From Thermoproteota archaeon (GTDB taxonomy: Archaea; Thermoproteota; Methanomethylicia; Methanomethylicales; Methanomethylicaceae): 64,000 nt of DNA. The position numbers and the translations under genes are program-made. The stretch spans positions 62,001 through 126,000 of the forward strand of contig JAJHRG010000003.1 of assembly GCA_020832905.1 (NCBI GenBank), in the 5' to 3' direction. The notes below the pieces were generated by a model. It had not been told where the DNA came from. It saw only the letters and a program-made list of their open reading frames with translations, and did no database searches. Below are positions 28,408-35,836 of this stretch, one piece after another; position 1 is the first letter of the stretch, and each line of letters opens with the position of its first letter.

Positions 28408-29123
28408 ACCATCTCCTGTTTATAAGATGTTAATGGTTTATAATCAAAACCTCCATAGACTTCCCATTTTCTAAATCCTGCAAGTCTTAATAATAATTCA
28501 AATTCTCTTTTATAAATTAAAGCAAATCTATAAGATCCCTTCCAATATAATTCTCCTTGTTTATAAACAACTACTGATGTTTCTATTATTTGATTAATTT
28601 CATCAACAAAATAAGATCTTTCTCTTACTACATATTCTCCTGTATCAGTTATTATAAGTTCTTCTGATTCTTTTCCAAAACTCATCATTCTTTCTATATC
28701 AGGATAAAAGAAATTCAATATTACTTTTCCATTTTCTTTTAAATTTCTTTTAAAATTCTTTAATGTTTTTAATTGATCTTCTGTAGTTAAATTATATAAA
28801 AAAGTTCTAAAAGGAACAATAATTAGTGAAAATTTTTCTTTAAATTTAAAATTTCTCATATCTCCTATTCTTACTTTAGGAATTAAAGACATTGCTTTTG
28901 CTTTTCTTTTTAATTCTTCTAGCATTCTCTTAGAAATATCAATTCCATAAATATCAATTCCTTCTTTTAATAATTCTAAATAAACTCTTCCAGTTCCACA
29001 ACCTACTTCTAATACTTTTCCATCTACTTTTTTTGCTTCTTTTTTATAAAATTCAATATCTTCTTTATATCCTCCATATATTATATCATAAACCAATGCC
29101 CATGAATCATAATCACTTATCAT
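28389..29123 (-). CDS. Class I SAM-dependent methyltransferase
   Basis: 244 residues. The SAM-binding motif VLEVGCGTGRVYLEL lies near residues 35-50, followed by the acidic GIDIS strand and a TIGR-like PFRTFLYNL segment in motif IV. It is a soluble methyltransferase of unknown substrate. It sits between leuD and the B12/radical SAM gene on one strand; the two enzymes may act on the same molecule, which is inference. Confidence 0.85.
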   Translation of the reverse strand: MISDYDSWALVYDIIYGGYKEDIEFYKKEAKKVDGKVLEVGCGTGRVYLELLKEGIDIYGIDISKRMLEELKRKAKAMSLIPKVRIGDMRNFKFKEKFSLIIVPFRTFLYNLTTEDQLKTLKNFKRNLKENGKVILNFFYPDIERMMSFGKESEELIITDTGEYVVRERSYFVDEINQIIETSVVVYKQGELYWKGSYRFALIYKREFELLLRLAGFRKWEVYGGFDYKPLTSYKQEMVWIIEK

Positions 29124-29146
29124 TAATAAAAAATATTAAAATAAAA

Positions 29147-29656
29147 TTATAAAAAGTTATCTTCCCAAATGAATTTTCCTCTTTTTTTATAATGCTCTAC
29201 AAGTCCTCCATCTTCTAATATTTTCATAAGGAAACTAGGAATTGGCTTAAAGCTAAATACTCTTCCTTTTGCATATATTTTTCCTTCAGAAAGTGAAATC
29301 TCAATTACATCTCCTGTTTCTACATAATCATAAAGCTCTTTTTCTTCAATTACTGGTAATCCAATATTTATAGCATTTCTAAAGAATATTCTAGCAAAAG
29401 ATTTTGCTATTATTGCTGATATACCTACATGCTTTATTACCAAAGGTGCTTGTTCTCTACTTGAACCACATCCAAAATTTTTTCCTGCTACAATAATATC
29501 TCCTGGTTTAACTTTTGAGCTAAATGTTGGATCAATTCCTTCCATTACATGTTTTGATAATTCATTTAAATCTATTGTTTTAAATTTATATTTTCCTGGA
29601 ATTATATCATCTGTTGATACATTATCTCCAAATTTCCATATTCTTCCTTTTATCAT
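29147..29656 (-). CDS. leuD: 3-Isopropylmalate dehydratase small subunit (second set)
   Basis: 169 residues with [32 protein letters not shown] and [12 protein letters not shown], ending in a WED tail. The loop YKFKT differs from the YLVIT of the lysine-operon copy. It overlaps the large subunit gene by ATGA. Placement beside a leuB-like gene favours leucine (or citramalate/isoleucine) synthesis, but no isopropylmalate synthase is in the window, so the pathway is not proven. Confidence 0.85.
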   Translation of the reverse strand: MIKGRIWKFGDNVSTDDIIPGKYKFKTIDLNELSKHVMEGIDPTFSSKVKPGDIIVAGKNFGCGSSREQAPLVIKHVGISAIIAKSFARIFFRNAINIGLPVIEEKELYDYVETGDVIEISLSEGKIYAKGRVFSFKPIPSFLMKILEDGGLVEHYKKRGKFIWEDNFL

Positions 29657-30906
29657 AATATCACCTCTGGTATGGTTATTTTTCCATTTAATGCAGTATA
29701 TGCTGCTGTAAGTGGAGAAGCCAAGTATATATAAGCATCTGCTATTCCCATTCTTCCTTTAAAGTTTCTATTTGTTGTTGAAACTACAATATCACCTGGA
29801 GAAGGAATTCCATGATGACTTCCTGCACATGGTCCACAACCAGGTACTCCTACTACACATCCTGCTTTTATAAGTTCTTCAATAATTCCTTCTTTAATTG
29901 CATTTAATAGAACTTCTCTTGATGCTGGTATTACTATTGTTCTTGTTTTTACTTTTTTATTTTTTAATACTTTTGCAACTATTCTTAAATCTTCTAATCT
30001 ACCATTAGTACAAGATCCAATAAATACTTGATCTACTTCAATTCCTTCTACTTCTGATACTGGTTTTACATTATCTACTGAATGTGGACAAGAAACCATT
30101 GGCTCAATTTTTTCTGCTTCTATTTCTAATTCATCAGAATATTTTGCATTTTTATCTGCTTTTATTTCTTTAAAAGGAATATTTACTCTTCCTTCTAGAA
30201 AAGCTTTTGTTTTTTCATCTGTTTCTATTAATCCTGTTTTTCCTCCCATTTCAACAACCATATTTGTCATTACCATTCTACTTTCCATACTCATTTCTTT
30301 AATAGTACTTCCAGTAAATTCTACAGCTTTATAATTAGCTCCATCTGCTTTTATTTCTCCTATTATATACAATATTAAATCTTTTGACATAACATTACCT
30401 TTAAGTTTTCCATTTATATTTATTTTAATACTTTCAGGTACTTTAAACCAAAGTTTTCCTGATGCAAATACTGCAGCCATTTCTGTTGAACCAATTCCTG
30501 TAGCAAATGCAGTAAAAGCTCCATGTGTACATGTATGAGAATCAGCTCCTACTACTACTGCACCAGGAAATACATGTCCTTTTTCAGGAAGTATTTGATG
30601 ACAAATTCCTTCTCCAATATCATATAATTTTATTCCATGTTTTTTTGCAAAATCTCTCATCATTTTATGTAATCTTGAAGTTCCTTCATTTGAGCTTGGA
30701 GCTACATGATCTATTACAAATACTGCTTTACTACTATTCCATACTTTTTTTGCATTCATCTCTTCAAAACTTTTTATCATTAATGGTGCTGTTCCATCAT
30801 GAGCCATTGCAGTATCTATTGGCAATACTACTATATCACCAGGTGAAGGAATTTTTCCAATTTTTTCAAATATTATTTTTTCAATTATTGTCATTTCATT
30901 TGTCAT
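29653..30906 (-). CDS. leuC: 3-Isopropylmalate dehydratase large subunit (second set)
   Basis: 417 residues (413 from the ATG at 30894). [25 protein letters not shown] and the C-terminal [10 protein letters not shown] cluster show the three iron-sulfur cysteines. The N-terminal IDHVAPSSN differs from the FDHQVPANT of the paralogue. First gene of a minus-strand series leuC-leuD-methyltransferase-radical SAM-dehydrogenase. The 100-nt tract 29989-30088 is identical to the lysine-operon copy. It is divergent from nikR across 65 bp. Confidence 0.88.
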   Translation of the reverse strand: MTNEMTIIEKIIFEKIGKIPSPGDIVVLPIDTAMAHDGTAPLMIKSFEEMNAKKVWNSSKAVFVIDHVAPSSNEGTSRLHKMMRDFAKKHGIKLYDIGEGICHQILPEKGHVFPGAVVVGADSHTCTHGAFTAFATGIGSTEMAAVFASGKLWFKVPESIKININGKLKGNVMSKDLILYIIGEIKADGANYKAVEFTGSTIKEMSMESRMVMTNMVVEMGGKTGLIETDEKTKAFLEGRVNIPFKEIKADKNAKYSDELEIEAEKIEPMVSCPHSVDNVKPVSEVEGIEVDQVFIGSCTNGRLEDLRIVAKVLKNKKVKTRTIVIPASREVLLNAIKEGIIEELIKAGCVVGVPGCGPCAGSHHGIPSPGDIVVSTTNRNFKGRMGIADAYIYLASPLTAAYTALNGKITIPEVIL

Positions 30907-30971
30907 ATGAAAATGCTTATTTTAAGAAAATCCTTAATAAATTTTACTAACAAAATTTATAATGATTAAAA

Positions 30972-31367
30972 ATGGGGGTAAAAAGATTTAGTGTTTCTGT
31001 AGATAATGAATTACTTAAAGAATTTGATGAACTTGTTAAAAACTTATCTCTTGATAGATCAAAAGCTATTCAACAAGCAATGAGAATTTATTTATTAGAA
31101 AATATATGGGAAAAAGAATTAGGTGAATGTGGAGGTGCTATTACAATTATTTATAGACATGATGAACGTAATAATTTAATTGATTTACAACATAATTATA
31201 GAGATATTATAAATTCAACACTACATATACATTTAGATGAAGAAAATTGTCTTGAAATAATAGCAGTTAAAGGAGATATTAAAAAAGTAAAAGAATTAAT
31301 TAATAAAATTAAAACATGTAAAGGAGTAAAACAAATTAGACATGCTATTGTTGAAATTTATGTATAA
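30972..31367 (+). CDS. nikR: Nickel-responsive regulator NikR
   Basis: 131 residues. The N-terminal ribbon-helix-helix (residues 4-45, RFSVSVDNELLKEFDELV) is followed by an ACT-like regulatory domain. All four nickel ligands of E. coli NikR are present with a constant offset of two: H74, H85, H87 and C93 (ligands H76, H87, H89 and C95). It represses nickel uptake when nickel is bound. No nickel transporter is nearby, so its targets are elsewhere; it may also touch the divergent leuC promoter. It ends 1 bp before the convergent cdvB paralogue. Confidence 0.9.
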   Translation: MGVKRFSVSVDNELLKEFDELVKNLSLDRSKAIQQAMRIYLLENIWEKELGECGGAITIIYRHDERNNLIDLQHNYRDIINSTLHIHLDEENCLEIIAVKGDIKKVKELINKIKTCKGVKQIRHAIVEIYV

Positions 31368-31976
31368 CTATATTTTTACTTCTTCCTTTACTTCTTCTGG
31401 AAGTTCTGGAAGTTTTTCTTTTATCTTTTGTTCTGCAATATTTGCAGCATCATTTAATATTTTCATAGCTTCTTCATTTGCAGCTTCAAAAGATACATTT
31501 AATCCTGTACTAGCACCTGCTTCTGTTATTAGACTATATAATGATTCACTTAGTGATGCAAATCCTTTTTCAGCTTCAGGAACTATTTGTAATACACTTG
31601 GCTGAATACTTTTAACTATTGATATAGCAGGAGTAACAACATGTAGGAAATCTCCAAAATCTCTAACAGTAGTAAGTCTTAATGCTATTGTCTCTAATGC
31701 AAGTTTAACTTGAAGTAATTTTTTCTCTAATTTTCTTATTTCTGCTAATTCATTTGCATAAATTACTGCTTTTTGTCTATCATGTTTTGTAAATGCATCA
31801 ACAATTTTTGAAAATAAAATCTTATCTTTTTCAGCTAATCTAGCACTTGCATATTCTAGTCTTTGAGCTTGAGCTTGAATTAATCTTATTGCATTTTCTA
31901 TGTGAGGTTTTAATGGACCTGATGGAGGACTTACTTTTTCTTCTTTTGCCTCCCATCTCTCTACAAATTTACTCAT
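31368..31976 (-). CDS. cdvB: ESCRT-III-like CdvB paralogue (third copy)
   Basis: 202 residues from the ATG at 31976 (a GTG at 31988 would add four). N terminus MSKFVERWE, PSGPLKPHIENAI, YANELAEIRKLEK and the MIM2-like LPELPEEV near residue 192 mirror the cdvB at 18.3 kb. No C-terminal winged helix. It stands alone, 12 kb from the cdv operon, on the opposite strand and with its own TATA-like region near 32040-32060. Paralogues of this kind in Sulfolobus (CdvB1-B3) act at successive stages of constriction. Confidence 0.9.
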   Translation of the reverse strand: MSKFVERWEAKEEKVSPPSGPLKPHIENAIRLIQAQAQRLEYASARLAEKDKILFSKIVDAFTKHDRQKAVIYANELAEIRKLEKKLLQVKLALETIALRLTTVRDFGDFLHVVTPAISIVKSIQPSVLQIVPEAEKGFASLSESLYSLITEAGASTGLNVSFEAANEEAMKILNDAANIAEQKIKEKLPELPEEVKEEVKI

Positions 31977-32095
31977 TAAGTTATTCACCTTCCAATCTTT
32001 TTGTGTAATAAAAGTTAAAAAGAGTTTCGAATTAATGATATGTATTTTATATTTTTCTTTTTGAAATATAAAGTTTATAAGATTGTAAATTATTC

Positions 32096-32186
32096 AATAA
32101 TAATGAAGAACCGATGAGCGAGGTTTGCTAGGAGCGATTGATGAGCGATGAGCCTACCTGTGAGGTCCTCATATCTGCTTATTATT
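32096..32186 (+). ncRNA. Candidate structured non-coding RNA
   Basis: A GC-richer island in a very AT-rich gap. TTTATAA at about 32074-32080 lies 25 bp upstream of 32100, as for an archaeal promoter. AATAATAA (32096-32103) can pair with TTATTATT (32179-32186) as a closing stem, and the 3' side runs into T-rich sequence. Inside, GATGAGCGA is repeated (32113 and 32140), ACCT-GTG-AGGT forms a small hairpin and UGAUGA occurs near 32139. That recalls a C/D box RNA, but no proper CUGA D boxes are found, so the class is not assigned. No ORF is present. Confidence 0.4.
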
Positions 32187-32229
32187 TTATTCTTCTGCTA
32201 TTATTATTACATGTACTCTTTTAATGGTT

Positions 32230-32317
32230 TTACCTCTTGTGAAAAGCTTTGATTTTCCTAAATGCCTCAAGCTTAATGAAAACCTAAGTGGAATACAGAG
32301 GAATAAAAATGAGGTAA
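32230..32317. other. Hairpin-rich intergenic patch
   Basis: TTACCTC (32230-32236) pairs with GAGGTAA (32311-32317), enclosing AAGCTTTGA (32244-32252) that pairs with TCAAGCTT (32267-32274) with one bulge. Base composition is less AT-rich than its surroundings and no reading frame is convincing. It may be a second small RNA, a cis-acting RNA element or the remnant of a mobile element; I cannot decide. Confidence 0.3.
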
Positions 32318-32465
32318 TGAAGATATCAAATTATATGGAATCTGAATTCCTAGTTTTATCAAATTTTTAATTTACAAAAACATAATTTCAAAGAATTTAA
32401 AAATTATTCATCATAACAAATAATACTTTACCTTTAATAATAACATCAAAAATATAAAGTTAAAA

Positions 32466-32582
32466 TATAATATAATAAATTAATGATTATAATATAATAA
32501 ATTCAAGATAATAATTATAGCATATTGCAATTAGAAAAATTAAAACATAAATAATTAAAAAATTGTTATTATCATCTTGAAT
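32466..32582. repeat. AT-rich repeat block with direct and inverted repeats
   Basis: TATAATATAATAAATT is repeated exactly at 32466-32481 and 32488-32503 (22 bp apart). ATTCAAGAT (32501-32509) and ATCTTGAAT (32574-32582) are perfect complements around an AT-only stretch. The block lies in the largest gene-free gap of the window. It could be an unwinding element or a recombination site; nothing here proves a function, and no origin-binding motif was recognised. Confidence 0.4.
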
Positions 32583-32625
32583 TTTTTCTTATGAAATTAA
32601 AATCCTCATAGAAAAATATAAATAT

Positions 32626-32916
32626 ATGATCAATAGAATGATCCATGTAGATATGTTAATATGTCCTTATTGTAAAAAATCCTTCAAGATATTAACTCAT
32701 TTAAGAAAACATGTAAGATCAGAACATACTGATTTCTGTCCAGTATGCAATAAGAAAGTTGATGTTTATATTCATGCACATTCTTATGCTAAAAAAGGAG
32801 ATAAAAAACATATGCTATTATGGGGCTTAATAGGAAAGCATGAAAAAATCTTAAGAAGAAAATGTACTAAAAAAGTATTTCAATTATGTAGAATAAAAAG
32901 TAAAGAATCTGAATAA
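32626..32916 (+). CDS. C2H2 zinc-finger protein
   Basis: 96 residues (88 from an inner ATG at 32650). CPYCKKSFKILTHLRKHVRSEH fits C-x2-C-x12-H-x4-H at residues 13-34, and a second cysteine pair CPVC follows at 38-41, with histidines HAH downstream that could complete a second zinc site. The C-terminal half is very basic. Such proteins are common on archaeal viruses and plasmids and also occur as chromosomal DNA-binding regulators. It stands alone after the non-coding AT-rich block. Confidence 0.7.
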   Translation: MINRMIHVDMLICPYCKKSFKILTHLRKHVRSEHTDFCPVCNKKVDVYIHAHSYAKKGDKKHMLLWGLIGKHEKILRRKCTKKVFQLCRIKSKESE

Positions 32917-32939
32917 ATTAACAATATTCTTAATCTTTT

Positions 32940-33356
32940 TTATTGAGGTTTTTCACTTTCTCTTATAATACTTTCATTATCAGTTTTATGTCTCCAAAGA
33001 CCTTTTCTAAAACTTATTGGAATAATTTCTAATTCATCTATTAGATAATCACTAAGTAAAACTTCTTCTACATATGGATTTATTACTATGTTACAAGGTA
33101 TTCTTTTCTTTATATTATTATCTAAAATTAACATTATTTCTGCTTTTAAAGGAAGACGAAAAACTGATACTTCTCCTCCAGCTGTTAATACTTTTTCACT
33201 TTCAAATATTGAAGATGGCCATAGTTTTATTTTTTCTGCTAATTTAAGAGGAATACAAATATCAGGTTCAGTACTTTCAAAACCAGAATTTACAAGAGCA
33301 ATAACATCTATTTCTTTATTTTCTACTAATAATTTTAACTTTATTCTTATTCCCAT
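32940..33356 (-). CDS. Retropepsin-like (clan AA) protein lacking the catalytic Asp
   Basis: 138 residues. The fold pattern of single-domain aspartic proteases is visible: ALVNSGFEST near residues 20-29 where the catalytic DTG would be, then ICIPLKLAEKI, and LLSDYLIDELEIIP near 115 corresponding to the conserved LLG..FL segment. The expected Asp is Asn (N23) with S for T, so classical proteolysis is doubtful. It may be a dimerisation or binding domain, or the window may hold a natural inactive family member. It stands alone. Confidence 0.6.
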   Translation of the reverse strand: MGIRIKLKLLVENKEIDVIALVNSGFESTEPDICIPLKLAEKIKLWPSSIFESEKVLTAGGEVSVFRLPLKAEIMLILDNNIKKRIPCNIVINPYVEEVLLSDYLIDELEIIPISFRKGLWRHKTDNESIIRESEKPQ

Positions 33357-33547
33357 TTTTCTACCTTCATGTATTTTATCTTTTTACCTGTAGATTTTAA
33401 ATAACCTATGAACTTAATTTTTTTCATTTTATTAATTTCCATCATGGTAATTTTTGTAATTTTTAAATTTAAATCTTATTTTAAAAAGAATTTACATAGA
33501 AATTTAAAGTAATAAATTATTAAAACATGTATGCTTAATTAATATTG

Positions 33548-34168
33548 ATGAAAGCAATTTATTTAATATCAGGTGGAATGGATTCTTTTGTAGCAACTTA
33601 TTTTGGAATAAAAAAAGGATGGAAACCTATTTTTCTTTACTTTGATAACTATCCATTTATTAATGCTGAAAATAAATCTAAAGTTATTGAGATTATAAAA
33701 TACATTATGAATATTACAAATGAATATGGAGAAATTATTATAGCTCCACATGGAAAGGATTTAAGCATAATAATTGAAAAATGTAGAAGAAATTTATCAT
33801 GTCTTTTATGTAAGAGAATGATGTATAGAAAAGCTGAAAGAATTGCAAAAATTTATAATTGTGATTTTATTGTAACTGGTGAAATAATTGGTGAACAAGC
33901 AAGTCAAACTATTAGAAATTTAATAGTTAATAATAAAGTTATTGATATGCCTATAGTAAGACCATTATTAGGAGTAAATAAAGTTGAAGTAGAATTAATA
34001 ATAAAAAAATTAGGTGTATCAAAAATGTTAGTAACAACAAATTGTAAAGCAGCAGCAATAAAAGCAAGAACAAAAGTAAGAGAAGAAGAATTATTAGAAG
34101 AAGAAAAGAAAATTCCAGTAGAAGAATTAATAGAAGAAAGTATAAGAGGAATTCAAATTATTAAATAA
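33548..34168 (+). CDS. ThiI-type PP-loop tRNA sulfurtransferase domain protein
   Basis: 206 residues. PP-loop SGGMDS at 8-13 binds ATP; GEIIGEQASQTIRNL near residue 111-125 is the ThiI signature. CLLC at 85-88 plus C166 in TTNCKAA correspond to the three cysteines that hold an iron-sulfur cluster in archaeal ThiI proteins. It would activate U8 (or another uridine) of tRNA for thiolation. It lacks the NFLD and THUMP tRNA-binding domains, which are encoded convergently in the next gene. ATG at 33548 follows a TTG at 33545. The last 8 nt overlap that gene. Confidence 0.8.
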   Translation: MKAIYLISGGMDSFVATYFGIKKGWKPIFLYFDNYPFINAENKSKVIEIIKYIMNITNEYGEIIIAPHGKDLSIIIEKCRRNLSCLLCKRMMYRKAERIAKIYNCDFIVTGEIIGEQASQTIRNLIVNNKVIDMPIVRPLLGVNKVEVELIIKKLGVSKMLVTTNCKAAAIKARTKVREEELLEEEKKIPVEELIEESIRGIQIIK

Positions 34169-35171
34169 TAATTTTATATGCTTTTGATATAATATTTTCT
34201 ATATCTTCTTCTACTAATTCTTCTATTACATCTTCTTCTTCTTCATAAGGTCCAAGTCCAATAAATCTAGACCATTCATCTATTAATTCATTATCTAATC
34301 CTAAAAGTGGAAGAAATAATGGTTTTTTTGAAAATTTTTTAAGTATTTCTATACTTCTAATATTAGATACAACACCTTCAACATCTTCTCTTTCTATTAA
34401 ATTTATAGCAGATAAAATTTCAATCATTCTTATATTACTAATTCTTTTAACTGGTACAACTATTACTTCAAGTTTTCTTATCCATTCTAATAGTTTTTTT
34501 AAATTATTTTTTACTTCATAAGGAATTTCTCCATTAATTTCAATAACTAAGGCTTTAATTAGTGATCCTCTTCTCATAATACACCATGATGATATTACTG
34601 ATGATTTTTTCTCATTTATAATTCCAATTAATGGTTCTTGAGTTCCAATAGGAAATCCATCAGGTCCTTTTATATAATTAAAATAAAAGAAAGCATTTTC
34701 ATCTCTTATTTCTATATATAATACTTGATCTGGATTATCTAAATTAACACTTAAATTATTCATTCTTTTTAATATTTCTCTTCCTAATTCAATTTCAATA
34801 TCTTTACTTTTATATGGATGAATTCCACTTCTACTACATCTTATAGCAAAACTACCTTTTTTAAAATTTTTTAAAGCTAAATCAATACCAATTTCAATTA
34901 TTTCATTTTTATTTGAGCTTGAAACAAAACAAGGAGATGTAGATGATACTCCAAATACTTTTGATGATAATAATGCTGCTTTTTCATTTTCCTCAGTAAA
35001 TATGTATAATCTACCTGGAGCTTTTAATAAATTATCAATTTTTATTTTATTTTCTTTTAATAATTCAATAATATGATTTCTTACTAATGATTCATAATAT
35101 CCTCTTACAAAACTACTTTTTATTCCTATTTCTCCTCCCATTCTTATTATAACTGCTTTTTTTATTTTCAT
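34161..35171 (-). CDS. THUMP-domain ThiI-like protein with degenerate PP-loop
   Basis: 336 residues. The N terminus (MGGEIGIKSSFVRGYYESLV, LLKAPGRLYIF) is the NFLD part of ThiI, followed by a THUMP domain (residues about 60-165, FAIRCSRSGIHPYKSKDIE). The third part begins EPLIGIINEKKSSVISSWCIMRRG, which aligns in pattern with the ThiI PP-loop region but has lost SGGxDS, so it cannot bind ATP in the usual way. With the separate PP-loop protein next door it probably forms a two-subunit sulfurtransferase. An acidic stretch EEEEDVIEELVEED lies near the C terminus. Confidence 0.75.
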   Translation of the reverse strand: MKIKKAVIIRMGGEIGIKSSFVRGYYESLVRNHIIELLKENKIKIDNLLKAPGRLYIFTEENEKAALLSSKVFGVSSTSPCFVSSSNKNEIIEIGIDLALKNFKKGSFAIRCSRSGIHPYKSKDIEIELGREILKRMNNLSVNLDNPDQVLYIEIRDENAFFYFNYIKGPDGFPIGTQEPLIGIINEKKSSVISSWCIMRRGSLIKALVIEINGEIPYEVKNNLKKLLEWIRKLEVIVVPVKRISNIRMIEILSAINLIEREDVEGVVSNIRSIEILKKFSKKPLFLPLLGLDNELIDEWSRFIGLGPYEEEEDVIEELVEEDIENIISKAYKIII

Positions 35172-35232
35172 CTTTTAAACATTAAAAAATTAAATAAATA
35201 TATTTTTATAAAAAATAAATAAAGGTGATTTC

Positions 35233-35832
35233 ATGGAGGATTATTTAAGAAATGAACTTGTTAAATGTATGAAAATACTTCATGATAGAGGATTAGTATC
35301 TGGTATTGGAGGAAATGCAAGTGTAAGATTAAATAAAAATGAAATTTTAATTACTCCAACTGGAGTATTTAAAGCAGATTTAAAAGCTGAAGATATTGTA
35401 AAAATTGATATTAATGGTAATGTAATAGAAGGTTGTTTAAAACCTTCTATAGAATTACCTCTTCATTTATCAATATATAAATCAAGATCTGATGTAAATG
35501 CAATTATTCATGCTCATAATCCATATACTATTGGCATAATATCTGCAGGTAAGAAAATAGAACCAATAAATTATGAAGCATGGAAAATATTTAAAGATGT
35601 ACCTATTGTAGAATTTAAACCTCCAGGATCAAAAGAATTAGCAGATTTAGTTGCTAAAAATATAAAATCAAAATCTGTAGTAATTATGAAAAATCATGGA
35701 GTAATAGCAGTAGGATCAAATTTAAAAGAAGCTTTATATATTATAGAAGCATTAGAAGAAATATCAATAATGATATTTGTAGCTTCATGTCTAGGAAAAA
35801 TAACAACTATACCAGAGGAATATCTAAGGTGA
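35233..35832 (+). CDS. Class II aldolase/adducin family protein
   Basis: 199 residues. GIGGNASVR near residue 24, ITPTGVFK, the zinc-binding HAHNPYT near residue 95 and KNHGVIAVG near residue 153 define the L-fuculose-1-phosphate aldolase-type fold. Substrate could be fuculose phosphate, a deoxyribose- or a threonate-type sugar phosphate. AAAGGTGAT precedes the ATG. It is followed after 4 bp by serS on the same strand. Confidence 0.88.
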   Translation: MEDYLRNELVKCMKILHDRGLVSGIGGNASVRLNKNEILITPTGVFKADLKAEDIVKIDINGNVIEGCLKPSIELPLHLSIYKSRSDVNAIIHAHNPYTIGIISAGKKIEPINYEAWKIFKDVPIVEFKPPGSKELADLVAKNIKSKSVVIMKNHGVIAVGSNLKEALYIIEALEEISIMIFVASCLGKITTIPEEYLR

Positions 35833-35836
35833 TAAA

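Noticed and set aside
32096-32186. C/D box guide RNA or tRNA
   Set aside because: UGAUGA occurs but no CUGA D or D' boxes in proper places, and no cloverleaf or TTC arm. Kept only as an untyped RNA candidate.
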